This document shows positions 49,321-58,227 of a stretch of 64,000 nucleotides of DNA, in pieces; position 1 is the stretch's first letter; the number at the start of each line of letters is the position of its first letter. The DNA is from Pseudomonas fluorescens (GTDB lineage Bacteria; Pseudomonadota; Gammaproteobacteria; Pseudomonadales; Pseudomonadaceae), in assembly GCF_002837185.1 (NCBI RefSeq), contig NZ_KZ477999.1, forward strand, positions 57,887-121,886. The letters run 5' to 3'. A model generated the notes under the pieces. That model had not been told where the DNA came from. It searched no databases and was given only the letters and a program-made list of their open reading frames with translations. Position numbers and translations under genes: made by a program.

Positions 49321-51830
49321 TGGCACGCCTGCCGCTGTTACGTCTGTTCAGTCTTGCCATGCGCCAATTACTGCGCGATGCCCGCGCTGGCGAATTGCGC
49401 GTGTTGTTCTTCGCTCTGCTGGTGGCGGTGGCCGCCAGCACTGCTATCGGGTATTTCGGCGCACGCCTCAACGGCGCCATGCTATTGCGCGCCACCGAGT
49501 TCCTGGGCGCGGACCTGGTACTCGAAGGCAGCTCGCCGGCCCGTCCCGAGCAAATCCGATCCGGCACCGAACTGGGCCTGGATCATGCGCGCATCGTGGA
49601 ATTCTCCAGTGTTATTGCGGCCGACAACGGCATCCAGCTCTCCAGTATCAAGGCGGTCAACGAGCAGTACCCGCTGCGGGGCGAGCTCAAAAGTACGGGG
49701 GAGCCCTTTGGTGCCGAAACCCCAGGCGGTGGCCCCAAACCCGGCGAAGCCTGGGTGGAAGCACGGCTGCTGACAGCACTGGACCTGAAGGTCGGCGACA
49801 GCATCGACGTCGGCATGAAAACCCTGCGCCTGGCTCGCATACTGACCTATGAACCCGACCGCGCCGGCAATTTCTACAGCCTCACGCCCAGGGTGATGAT
49901 CAACCTGGCGGACCTGGACGCCACCGGCGTGCTCCAGCCTGGCAGCCGCGTAAGCTATCGCGAACTGTGGCGCGCCCCACCCGGCAGTACGTCGCTGCAA
50001 ACCTACCGCGACCTGGTCAAGCCGGGCCTGGCGGCCAACCAGCGCCTGCAGGACTCGCGCGATGGCAACCAACAGATTGGCGGCGCCCTGGGCAAGGCCG
50101 AGCGTTACCTGAATATGGCCAGCCTGGTGGCGGTATTGCTGGCCGGTGTGGCCGTGGCGCTGTCGGCCAACCGCTTTGCCAGTCGTCGCTTCGATGCCAG
50201 CGCCCTGCTGCGCTGCCTGGGGCTGTCACGCCGCGAAGCCATGTTGCTGTTCAGTCTGCAACTGAGCGTACTGGGCCTGTTGGCGAGCCTGACCGGCGCC
50301 CTCCTCGGCTGGCTCGCACAATTCGGGCTGTTCTACTTCCTGCACGATCTGTTGCCGGCGGACGTGCCACCCGGCGGGCTGTTGCCGGCCGTTGCCGGTA
50401 TCGGTACCGGGCTCGTCGCCCTCGCCGGCTTCGCGCTCCCGCCCCTGGCAGCGCTGGGCCGGGTGCCGCCATTGCGGGTATTGCGTCGCGACCTGCTGCC
50501 GATCCCTTCGAGCACCTGGATGGTTTACGGCGCGGCGCTCTTTGCCCTGGGCCTGATCATGTGGCGCCTGAGCCTTGATCTGGTGTTGACCTTCGCATTA
50601 CTGGGCGGCGGCGTGGTGGCGGCATTGATCCTCGGTGGCTTACTGCTGTTGTTACTGCAAAGCCTGCGCCGGTTACTCGCACGGGCCTCCCTGCCGTGGC
50701 GCCTGGGCCTGGGCCAGTTACTGCGCCACCCATTGGCGGCAGCCGGCCAGTCCCTGGCGTTTGGCTTGATCCTGCTGTCCATGGGCTTGATCGCCCTGTT
50801 GCGCGGCGAGTTGCTCGACACCTGGCAGAACCAGTTGCCCAAGGATGCGCCCAACTATTTCGCGCTGAATATCCTGCCGGCCGACAAAGAGGCGTTTGGC
50901 GCCCGTCTTCTGGAAGTTCAGGCGCAATCGGCACCGCTTTATCCCGTCGTACCCGGCCGGCTGATCAGCATCAACGGCGAGCCCGTACAAGAGATCGTCA
51001 GCAAGGACTCCAGCGGTGATCGCGCGGTGCAACGGGACTTGAGCCTGACCTGGGCCGCCGATTTACCCCAGGGTAACGTACTGACGGCGGGCACCTGGTG
51101 GACGGCGCAACCGGGCGATGGCATGCCTGGGGTCTCGGTGGAAGCCAAGGTGGCTGAAAGCCTGAAACTCAAGCTCAACGACCATCTGGTCTTCACCATT
51201 GGCGGGGAGAATCGCGAGGCACGAGTCACCAGCCTTCGGACCATCAACTGGGACAACTTCCAGCCCAACTTCTTCATGATCTTCCAACCGGGCACCTTGA
51301 AGGATTTGCCGACCACCTACCTGACCAGCTTCTACCTGGCGCCCGGGCATGACCAGCAGATCGTCGACCTGTCCCGAGCCTTCCCGGCGGTCACTATCCT
51401 GCAGGTCGAGGCACTGCTGGAACAGCTGCGCAGCATCCTTGCCCAGGTGACGCTGGCGGTGGAATACGTGCTGCTGTTCGTGCTCGCTGCAGGCATGGCC
51501 GTGCTGTTTTCCGGCTTGCAGGCCACGTTGGATGAGCGGATCCGCCAAGGTGCGCTGCTGCGTGCGCTGGGCGCCGAGCGCAGGCTGCTGGTCAAGGCCC
51601 GGCGCATCGAGTTCGGCCTGCTGGGGGCGGTCAGTGGTTTGCTGGCGGCACTGGGCACGGAACTGGTGACCTGGGCGCTGTACCGCTACGCCTTTGACCT
51701 GACCTGGCACCCTCACCCCTGGCTATTGCTGTTGCCGGTGATCGGTGCGGCGCTGATCGGTGCCGCCGGGGTGTTCGGCACGCGTCGTGCGCTCAACGCC
51801 AGCCCGCTGACGGTACTGCGCGAGGGCTGA
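49320..51830 (+). CDS. ybbP: ABC transporter permease YbbP (FtsX-like)
   Basis: An 836-residue MacB/FtsX-type permease with an N-terminal membrane helix (LFFALLVAVAASTAIGYF), a large periplasmic domain (~45-250), three to four helices (AVLLAGVAVALSANRF; LSVLGLLASLTGALLGWLAQF), further helices near 410-470, a second periplasmic domain and C-terminal helices (VLLFVLAAGMAVLFSGL). It ends ASPLTVLREG, typical of the family. It overlaps ybbA by one base. Confidence 0.94.
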   Translation: MARLPLLRLFSLAMRQLLRDARAGELRVLFFALLVAVAASTAIGYFGARLNGAMLLRATEFLGADLVLEGSSPARPEQIRSGTELGLDHARIVEFSSVIAADNGIQLSSIKAVNEQYPLRGELKSTGEPFGAETPGGGPKPGEAWVEARLLTALDLKVGDSIDVGMKTLRLARILTYEPDRAGNFYSLTPRVMINLADLDATGVLQPGSRVSYRELWRAPPGSTSLQTYRDLVKPGLAANQRLQDSRDGNQQIGGALGKAERYLNMASLVAVLLAGVAVALSANRFASRRFDASALLRCLGLSRREAMLLFSLQLSVLGLLASLTGALLGWLAQFGLFYFLHDLLPADVPPGGLLPAVAGIGTGLVALAGFALPPLAALGRVPPLRVLRRDLLPIPSSTWMVYGAALFALGLIMWRLSLDLVLTFALLGGGVVAALILGGLLLLLLQSLRRLLARASLPWRLGLGQLLRHPLAAAGQSLAFGLILLSMGLIALLRGELLDTWQNQLPKDAPNYFALNILPADKEAFGARLLEVQAQSAPLYPVVPGRLISINGEPVQEIVSKDSSGDRAVQRDLSLTWAADLPQGNVLTAGTWWTAQPGDGMPGVSVEAKVAESLKLKLNDHLVFTIGGENREARVTSLRTINWDNFQPNFFMIFQPGTLKDLPTTYLTSFYLAPGHDQQIVDLSRAFPAVTILQVEALLEQLRSILAQVTLAVEYVLLFVLAAGMAVLFSGLQATLDERIRQGALLRALGAERRLLVKARRIEFGLLGAVSGLLAALGTELVTWALYRYAFDLTWHPHPWLLLLPVIGAALIGAAGVFGTRRALNASPLTVLREG

Positions 51831-51837
51831 AACGCTG

Positions 51838-51863
51838 AAGGCCCTTGCTCCAGCAAGGGCCCT
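51838..51863. terminator. Hairpin between convergent ybbP and greB
   Basis: GGCCCTTGCT and AGCAAGGGCC form a perfect 10-bp stem with a 2-nt loop, 10 bp after the ybbP stop. The T-tract is missing, so termination may be partial or rely on the convergent arrangement. Confidence 0.72.
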
Positions 51864-51869
51864 CAGTTG

Positions 51870-52343
51870 CTATTTCACATATTCAATCCGGGTAATCCAC
51901 CAGCACACCTCACCGCCGGGGGTCTGTACGATGGCTTCATCGTCCACCTCTTTGCGCAGCAGTGCACGTGCCATGGGGGAGTCGATAGAAATGTAATCCA
52001 TCCGGTCGTAGATCTCGTCATAACCCACAATGCGAAAACGCTTGGTCTCGCCCTGCTCGTTTTCGACATCGACCCACGCACCAAAAAACACCTTGCCCTC
52101 CTGCTCGGGCATGTATTCCACCACGCGCATATCTTCCAGACGTTTGCGCAGGTAGCGCACCCGCCGATCGATCTCACGCAACAGCTTCTTGTTGTACTGG
52201 TAATCCGCGTTTTCGCTGCGATCTCCCAGGGAGGCTGCCCACGTCACCTTGCGCGTGGTGTCCGGGCGCTTTTCACGCCAAAGGTAATCCAGCTCTTTTT
52301 TCAGCGCTTCATGGCCTTCTTTGGTAATCAGCTTGGTACTCAA
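51870..52343 (-). CDS. greB: Transcript cleavage factor GreB
   Basis: GreB (157 aa) rescues backtracked RNA polymerase by stimulating RNA cleavage. The coiled coil carries the acidic tip region LGDRSENADYQYNKKLLREID near residue 45, and the FKBP-like C-terminal domain ends IVQTPGGEVCWWITRIEYV. The start is TTG 52343 (giving MSTKLITKEGHEALKKELDY), the normal GreB start; the longer open frame upstream is not needed. It is co-directional with the upstream coiled-coil gene. Confidence 0.95.
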   Translation of the reverse strand: MSTKLITKEGHEALKKELDYLWREKRPDTTRKVTWAASLGDRSENADYQYNKKLLREIDRRVRYLRKRLEDMRVVEYMPEQEGKVFFGAWVDVENEQGETKRFRIVGYDEIYDRMDYISIDSPMARALLRKEVDDEAIVQTPGGEVCWWITRIEYVK

Positions 52344-52462
52344 ACGCGTACATCCCCAGGCAATGTCCAATAGTGTCGACAGACCACGGCATCATACCCT
52401 GGCGTCGGCTGGCGGGGATCGATCATAAATCAACGGCGCAAAGTAGCCAGCCCGACAGTGAC

Positions 52463-53467
52463 TCAGCCCTGCCCGTCGAGGACCTGGTCGAGTTCAACGA
52501 GCGTGCCTTGCAGGCGTTGTCGCATCAGCGATAACTGCGACATCATCAGCACCATTTTTTCGGTCCTTTGGCTCACCTCCAGCTCTTGTTCCTGCAGGCG
52601 CGAATGGTGCTGGTCCAACGCTCGGCTTCTTTCATCCTGCTGATTCTGCTGTTGCTGCAGTCGAGCCTGCCACTGTTCGAGCATCTCTTCGCGCTCAATG
52701 ACCGCCTGTTTTTTCTGTGTGAGTTCCTGGGCAACCCTGGCCAGATTGCTCAGCGTGCTGTCTATCTCGAGAATGGAGGTCTTCTCCTTTGGAGCGTGGG
52801 GTTGCGACGGCATTTCGATGGGCTCTGCCTGAGCGATCGGCGCGCTGGATTCGACGGGCTCGCGCGGCACCTCGGGCACCGTGACCGGCAAATGAGGCGG
52901 CTCTTCAACTAACACTTCATCCACAGGCGTCGGCACGGGCTCCGGCTGACTCTTGCCCCGCGGCGGTGCAACCATTTGCGATGAGAAGCGGATCGACGGC
53001 ACGATGACCGCGCTGCTTTCGATGGCAGGCGCAGCGGGGGCGGACATACCCAATGTAATCACCTTCATCACCAGCGCTTTTTTGACGATCACTGAGTGAT
53101 GATCTTCGGGCCTGGCAGGCGGCAATCTGCAGCCTTTCAGATCAATGAAGTGAAACGGGATCTGAGACTCGGTGACGGCATTTTCCTTATTGCCGGATGC
53201 CGCCGCCATCATCAGAATTTGCTTAAAGACTTGCATCGCTACTTGCAAGTCCTCTTTGGACTCAATCCCGCCAAGAAAGTACCTTTCGAGCTTTTTGCGC
53301 AAGGCGGCGATATACACCCTGGAATGACCAGGTTCGGCTTCTTCATCCAGGCTATACACCAGGAAGTTGGAGGATGTCTGTTCGACCGCAAAGCCACACA
53401 ACAGTGCGCCGTTGACGGGAGCATCCTCCCCGCTGCGCTCAAGAACAAGGGTACGTAGAAGCATCAT
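52463..53467 (-). CDS. Coiled-coil protein of unknown function
   Basis: A 334-residue protein I cannot assign. Residues 1-130 form a compact domain (LLCGFAVEQTSSNFLVYSLDEEAEPGHSRVY, in parts). A proline-rich, low-complexity linker (~150-235, PPRGKSQPEPVPTPVDEVL) follows. The C-terminal coiled coil (~245-325) is rich in Gln and Glu: ELTQKKQAVIEREEMLEQWQ. No membrane segment or signal peptide. It is divergent from the Gld-like ABC operon across a 238-bp AT-rich gap and might be its partner. ATG 53467 or 53464. Confidence 0.75.
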   Translation of the reverse strand: MMLLRTLVLERSGEDAPVNGALLCGFAVEQTSSNFLVYSLDEEAEPGHSRVYIAALRKKLERYFLGGIESKEDLQVAMQVFKQILMMAAASGNKENAVTESQIPFHFIDLKGCRLPPARPEDHHSVIVKKALVMKVITLGMSAPAAPAIESSAVIVPSIRFSSQMVAPPRGKSQPEPVPTPVDEVLVEEPPHLPVTVPEVPREPVESSAPIAQAEPIEMPSQPHAPKEKTSILEIDSTLSNLARVAQELTQKKQAVIEREEMLEQWQARLQQQQNQQDERSRALDQHHSRLQEQELEVSQRTEKMVLMMSQLSLMRQRLQGTLVELDQVLDGQG

Positions 53468-53705
53468 GGCAGTCAGGCCTCATTGCAAAAAGAAAACCTT
53501 ATATAAATATCAGACAAATATCCGACCATTATTAAGTACTCAGAACAACACAATTGTTTCAGCGCATTATCAATTCAAACGTAGGACTTTACTTATTAAG
53601 TGAACCCAGCGTTCCCAAGAGCAGGTATTGAACGTAATCTTTTTAACGCACCGACACCACCAACGAAACCTTCTTCAGGCACCGCCCAATTGATTCGGTA
53701 AACCT
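53468..53705. promoter_or_regulatory. AT-rich divergent promoter region
   Basis: No gene is seen. The first ~140 bp are clearly AT-rich compared with the window (for instance ATATAAATATCAGACAAATA) and must contain promoters for the coiled-coil gene and the Gld-like operon. Base composition is a mild hint of acquired DNA, or of H-NS-type (MvaT) binding. Confidence 0.5.
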
Positions 53706-54632
53706 ATGATAGAAGTCAGCAACCTGACAAAGTACCTGGGCAAAAAAAGCGTGATAAGCGACTTTTCGTTCTGTGCCCAACGCCATGAATGCGTGGGATT
53801 GCTTGGAGAGCATGGCGCCGGTAAAACAATGTTGCTGAATTTGATTTCCGGCATGACCAGGCCCACCAGTGGGCACATCAGCATTCAGAGTCTGAGTACC
53901 CAAACCCATTCAATTCTCGCCAGGCAAGCCGTCGGTTACCAGCTCCAGGGGGGCATAACCCATCACACGCTGTCGGTCAAAAATATCCTCAACTTTGTTG
54001 CCGCCGCTCGAGGGTTCAGGGGTGCCGAAAAACGCCGGCAGGTGGACCGGGTCGCCACGCGACTGGAGCTACACCCCGTACTCAACTGCCCTATCGATAG
54101 GCTCAGCCTTGACTTGAAGCGCAGAGTCGCAATTGCACAAGCCATTTTGCACTCCCCCAGCGTCCTCCTGCTGGACGAGCCCACCGAAGGGCTGAACGCC
54201 GAGCAACGGCTCAAATTCAGGGTGCTTGTTCAGTCCCTGGCCGAAGAAATGAGCATCATCATCGCCTCCCGCCATTACGACGCGCTGTCCGAGATTTGTA
54301 CCCGTGCCTTGGTAATCGCAGGCGGGCGGCTGATTGCCGACTCTTCGCTGGCGGACTTGCAGCGCAGCTCCCGGCACTTCCAAGCGGTGACGCTCGCAGC
54401 GGATCCGCCCCTGGATTTACTCGCCCTTGCCGTATTGCCCGGAGTTGCCGGCATCGAAGAAGACCGTCAAAGCCCAGGAAAAGTGACGGTTCTGGCCATG
54501 CCCGGGCACGCCATCTTCCCCGCCATCAATTCACTCATCACCCATCGCGGCTGGAACATCACGTCACTGCATCTGGAGCCTGGTCGCCTGAACGATGTCG
54601 TTCACCATCTGAGCCACGAGGTATCCTCTTGA
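53706..54632 (+). CDS. ABC transporter ATPase, GldA-like
   Basis: A 308-residue ATPase of the GldA/CcmA-type exporters. Walker A GEHGAGKTMLLN near residue 35 and Walker B LLLDEPTEGLN near 155 are intact, and the H-loop His is in IIIASRHYDAL. The signature motif is odd: RLSLDLKRRVAIAQA, where relatives have LSKGYRQRVGLAQA, so the usual Gly is replaced by Asp and the Gln by Arg. A C-terminal ~70 residues match GldA-type extensions. It overlaps the permease gene by TTGA. Confidence 0.88.
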   Translation: MIEVSNLTKYLGKKSVISDFSFCAQRHECVGLLGEHGAGKTMLLNLISGMTRPTSGHISIQSLSTQTHSILARQAVGYQLQGGITHHTLSVKNILNFVAAARGFRGAEKRRQVDRVATRLELHPVLNCPIDRLSLDLKRRVAIAQAILHSPSVLLLDEPTEGLNAEQRLKFRVLVQSLAEEMSIIIASRHYDALSEICTRALVIAGGRLIADSSLADLQRSSRHFQAVTLAADPPLDLLALAVLPGVAGIEEDRQSPGKVTVLAMPGHAIFPAINSLITHRGWNITSLHLEPGRLNDVVHHLSHEVSS

Positions 54633-55354
54633 AACTGCTGCCCTTGATATTCAAACGCCAACTCGCCAGCTATGCCTGTACCCCCCACACCTACCTGAGC
54701 GTGGCGTTTTTCCTGGTGCTATGTACGGCGCTGGGGTTGCATACCCATCGCTGGATGGAGCGCGACAGCAATGACTTGCAGGCTTTTTTCGAACTGCACC
54801 CCTGGCTCTACCTGCTGTTGATACCCAGCTTATCGATGCAACTGTGGTGTGATGAACGCAACATCGGCTTTTCCGACATGATGAAAACCCTGCCCCTCAC
54901 CTCGGCAGAACGCGTGATCGGAAAATTCCTCGCAGCCTGGGTTGTATGCAGTGTGGCTCTGTTGTTGAATTTTCCTATCGTGGTGGCCGCCCATTATCTT
55001 GGAACGCCCGACAACGGGGTGATCGCATCACAATTTCTGGCAAGTTGGCTACTGGCGGGAAGTTACCTGTCTGTCGGTTGCTTTATATGTGCACTCACGC
55101 ACCAGCGGATTATTATTTTCCTACTCACGATGGGTTTGCTGCTGACCATCAGCGGGCTTTCTTTAATCCTGGATGCACTTGAACATCAAGCGCCGATCTG
55201 GATAGTTGACAGCCTCATGAAACTTGACCCGATCTCCCGCTTCGGTTCAATGGACAACGGCAAAATAACACTGCATGACGGTTTATATTTTGTCAGCATG
55301 ATCGTTGCCTTCCTTTCTGCAACCATCGTGACACTCAACTATAAAAACAGCTAA
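54629..55354 (+). CDS. ABC-2 type permease, GldF-like
   Basis: A 241-residue membrane protein with six predicted helices, among them YLSVAFFLVLCTALGLHTH, HPWLYLLLIPSLSMQLW, VVCSVALLLNFPIVVAAHYL, LASWLLAGSYLSVGCFIC, IIIFLLTMGLLLTISGLSLI and YFVSMIVAFLSATIVTLNY. Block LPLTSAERVIGKFLAAW is typical of ABC-2 permeases partnering GldA-like ATPases. The start is TTG 54629 overlapping the ATPase stop, 7 bp after GAGG; the longer frame in the ORF is not used. Confidence 0.86.
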   Translation: MKLLPLIFKRQLASYACTPHTYLSVAFFLVLCTALGLHTHRWMERDSNDLQAFFELHPWLYLLLIPSLSMQLWCDERNIGFSDMMKTLPLTSAERVIGKFLAAWVVCSVALLLNFPIVVAAHYLGTPDNGVIASQFLASWLLAGSYLSVGCFICALTHQRIIIFLLTMGLLLTISGLSLILDALEHQAPIWIVDSLMKLDPISRFGSMDNGKITLHDGLYFVSMIVAFLSATIVTLNYKNS

Positions 55355-55366
55355 GGAAAGTCGCTG

Positions 55367-57106
55367 ATGCGATCCGCTCTTCGTATGGGTATGACGTTGA
55401 CCGTCATATCATTACTGTTCCTGGCATTCAATCTGGTCTGGCTAAACAAACTACCCGATATCCGCTGGGACTTTTCACAACAGAAAATTCATACGTTGTC
55501 ACCTTCGACGCAGCAGCTGCTCGCGACGCTTGAAAGCCCACTGGACTTGTATTACTTCAACTCGCTCACAGCCCCGAAAAAAAGCCGAAGCGTCAAACGC
55601 TTCGGCCAACGCGTAGAGGACTTGCTCCAGGAGTTCGAAGCAGCCGCCAACGGCATGATCAATCTGCACATTATTGATCCGGCCCCCTTTTCCGAAGATG
55701 CCTACAAAGCCAGCTTGTTCGGCCTGGATGACACACACGGATTCCTTGGCCTTATAGGCACGCGTGCCGGCCAAGGTATGCAACGCATCGATGCGTTCAA
55801 CCCTGTCGACGAACCGCTGCTTGAGTATCAAATCAGCCAACTGATCTATAGGTTGATGCACCCTCAACCGTCCAGCGTCGCCCTGCTGTCCGGGCTGCCG
55901 TTGAATGAGTCCGCCAGCCAATTGATGGAGCAGATGCGCGGGCATTTCAACCTGACAGAGTTGGCCTCCAACATCTCCCGGGTGCCTGCCTCGATAGGTA
56001 GCTTGATGGTCGTGCAACCAAGGGCGCTGGCCGAACAAGCGCTTTACGCCATCGAACAGTTTGTCTTCAGGGGCGGCAAGCTGATGATCTTCATCGACCC
56101 GGTCAGCGAGATGGGGTCTGAAGCCGTATCGGTAGATTCCAAGCTCGATGACATGTTGACCGCCTGGGGCATACGCATACCCGCCAACAAGCTGCTGGTT
56201 GACAGCCTGTACGCCTCGTCGGCAACGCTCGGCCCAGGCATGCCCACCGTATTGCACCCAGCCAGGTTGAAACTGCCACGACAAGCGATGAATGCTCACG
56301 ATATCAGCACCTGGAAACTCAATAGCCTGAGCGTATCAAGCAGTGGCGCGCTCTTGCGTACCCGAAAAAACCGGACGACGTTCACCACGCTGCTGCAAAG
56401 CTCTCGGCAGTCTGCGCTGCTGGACGCCGAGCGTTTCGCTTCAGCGACGCAGTTCGATGCGCTGATTGACGAAGCCTCCACTTCAGGTCAGCGCCAGGTG
56501 ATCGCCGCGCGTCTCGAGGGGCCGGCCTATTCGACATTTCCTGACGGTTTCAACGGACAGCCGCCGGGCCTGCAAAAAGCTGCCCGGATCGAAGTCGTGG
56601 TGGTTGCCGATACCGATTTACTCGCCGACGCTGTCAGCCAGGCAACGGCCAACAACAACATACAGTTCGTACTGAATACGCTGGATAACCTGGCGGCTCC
56701 CGCATCACTTGCCAATATTCGCCCGCACATCACGTCGCGTTCGTTCACCACCCTGGAACCCATGCGCGAAGCTGCTGCACAGGCCTATCGGGAAAAGGCA
56801 GCGGAACTGGAACGTCGCCTAGAGCGTACCGAACAAGCGTGGCAACGGTTGAATCCAAAGGCCACAGGCCTGGCCACCCAGGTTGTGGACACCAATACCC
56901 AATTGCAGGCGCTTAACAAGGAGCGCCTGCGCCTGCCCATGGAACTGCACGCCCTCAAGGCGCAGGCGTATGCGCCGTTGAACCGCTTCGAACGCAACAT
57001 AAAGCTGCTGATGATCGCGACGGTACCACTGATGCTGTGCCTGATAGCCTGGCTACGGTATCGCTGCCTGCGTCGACGCCGATGTTCGCCAGTGGCCTAT
57101 AGCTGA
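55367..57106 (+). CDS. GldG-like ABC transporter auxiliary protein
   Basis: A 579-residue membrane-anchored protein of the GldG/intraflagellar-transport-like auxiliary family. An N-terminal helix (TLTVISLLFLAFNLVWLN) anchors a large extracytoplasmic region. Motifs SPSTQQLLATLESPLDLYYF and LFGLDDTHGFLGLIGTRAGQ occur early, and VFRGGKLMIFIDPVSEM near residue 235 resembles the family core. Residues ~465-535 form a coiled coil, and a C-terminal helix (LLMIATVPLMLCLIAWLRY) closes the protein. It starts 12 bp after the permease stop. Together the three genes form an ABC exporter of unknown cargo. Confidence 0.86.
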   Translation: MRSALRMGMTLTVISLLFLAFNLVWLNKLPDIRWDFSQQKIHTLSPSTQQLLATLESPLDLYYFNSLTAPKKSRSVKRFGQRVEDLLQEFEAAANGMINLHIIDPAPFSEDAYKASLFGLDDTHGFLGLIGTRAGQGMQRIDAFNPVDEPLLEYQISQLIYRLMHPQPSSVALLSGLPLNESASQLMEQMRGHFNLTELASNISRVPASIGSLMVVQPRALAEQALYAIEQFVFRGGKLMIFIDPVSEMGSEAVSVDSKLDDMLTAWGIRIPANKLLVDSLYASSATLGPGMPTVLHPARLKLPRQAMNAHDISTWKLNSLSVSSSGALLRTRKNRTTFTTLLQSSRQSALLDAERFASATQFDALIDEASTSGQRQVIAARLEGPAYSTFPDGFNGQPPGLQKAARIEVVVVADTDLLADAVSQATANNNIQFVLNTLDNLAAPASLANIRPHITSRSFTTLEPMREAAAQAYREKAAELERRLERTEQAWQRLNPKATGLATQVVDTNTQLQALNKERLRLPMELHALKAQAYAPLNRFERNIKLLMIATVPLMLCLIAWLRYRCLRRRRCSPVAYS

Positions 57107-57123
57107 TCACTTTGCGGCGGGAA

Positions 57124-57432
57124 TCAGCGACGGGCAATCAACCCTTGCCGGGCAATCCGGGTCAGTTGGCGAATCACCTCTTCGGCATTGCCTGCACTCG
57201 GTGCCTGGATCACCGCGAGATCAAAGCTGTTACTGGCGAAACGCGTCAGGGAGTCGCCGTCTTCCACGAACTGGATCAGAAACGCCGAAGGCCGCCCGGT
57301 GCGACGCGGCCAGCCATCGAGGTAGCGCAGCAGCGTCGGCTGGTGCTTGCCGCCCAAGAGGATTTTCGGGTTGCGCTGAGTCAGGTCCGCAGTGATCGGG
57401 GCCAGGCGTATCAGGGGGCGTAGTGCATTCAT
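57124..57432 (-). CDS. Conserved hypothetical protein, 102 aa
   Basis: A 102-residue soluble protein with no signal peptide, mixed alpha/beta. ITADLTQRNPKILLGGKHQP and FDLAVIQAPSAGNAEEVIRQ are its best blocks; no family is recognised. ATG 57432 lacks a good ribosome-binding site; TTG 57453 would add seven residues. It is convergent with the Gld-like operon, 17 bp apart. Confidence 0.7.
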   Translation of the reverse strand: MNALRPLIRLAPITADLTQRNPKILLGGKHQPTLLRYLDGWPRRTGRPSAFLIQFVEDGDSLTRFASNSFDLAVIQAPSAGNAEEVIRQLTRIARQGLIARR

Positions 57433-57645
57433 CGTGTCGTGTCTCTGCCTCAAAAGTCTGCGGGCAGGTGAGAGGCAACACCGAACCAGCGCTTTAGCGG
57501 TATTTCGACCCGTGCCTGCTGATCAGTGCATGGTTCTGTCGGACTGCATCGAGCCCAGTGGCGCCCCGCAATTAGCTGTTTAAATCGGCGCATGAGCAGC
57601 ATCCTAGAGAAGCTGGCGGGGCAGTGTCAAGAATCCCGAGCAACG

Positions 57646-57668
57646 AAAAGGCCCGCACGTGGCGGGCC
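57646..57668 (-). terminator. Terminator after doxX-like gene
   Basis: On the minus strand GGCCCGC-CACGT-GCGGGCC is followed by TTTT, about 20 bp after the doxX-like stop. The plus strand also shows this hairpin, preceded by AAAA. Confidence 0.85.
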
Positions 57669-57688
57669 CCTGGTGCCTGGCGAAACGG

Positions 57689-58123
57689 TCAGTTGGCGAT
57701 GGCGCGGTCAGCCGACAGTCTGCCGGCACCTTCGAACAGTACCGCCAGCGAGCCGCCAAGCAGCGCCAGTGCAAACTCATAGCCATTGTTGGCCATGAAC
57801 AGCCCGTTATGAATGTGCACCGAAAAGATCGCCACCAGCGACAGGAAGGTCAGGCCCAGTGCCGCAGGACGTGCGAGCAGGCCAATGATCAGCGCCAGGC
57901 CGGCAAAGAACTCGGTGCCGCCGGACAACACTGCCATCAGGGTGCCCGGCGCCAGACCGATGCTTTCCATCCATTGGGCAGTGCCGGCCAGACCACCACC
58001 GCCGAACCAGCCGAAGAGTTTTTGCGAGCCGTGGGCAGCAAAGATGATACCGACGAAGATGCGCAGAACAGTCAGGCCGAAACCTGCGCGAGTGGACAGG
58101 ACACGAGTAATCAATGGGCTCAT
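57689..58123 (-). CDS. DoxX-family membrane protein
   Basis: A 144-residue protein with four predicted helices: LTVLRIFVGIIFAAHGSQKL, MAVLSGGTEFFAGLALIIGL, LGLTFLSLVAIFSVHIHNGL and FALALLGGSLAVLFEGAG. The early FAAHGSQKLFGWFGG is the DoxX hallmark. These proteins resemble a quinol oxidase subunit and some couple thiol stress to envelope redox (MRC complex). ATG 58123 follows AAGGAT by 9 bp; the longer frame is unsupported. Confidence 0.9.
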   Translation of the reverse strand: MSPLITRVLSTRAGFGLTVLRIFVGIIFAAHGSQKLFGWFGGGGLAGTAQWMESIGLAPGTLMAVLSGGTEFFAGLALIIGLLARPAALGLTFLSLVAIFSVHIHNGLFMANNGYEFALALLGGSLAVLFEGAGRLSADRAIAN

Positions 58124-58227
58124 GAGGGTAAATCCTTTTTCAGGTAGGGGTTGGTTGGCCGCCATATTAATCAGTTTAAACAATGATAAAAGCCGAAAAA
58201 ATGCGTTATCAACATCGGTAAATTCGA

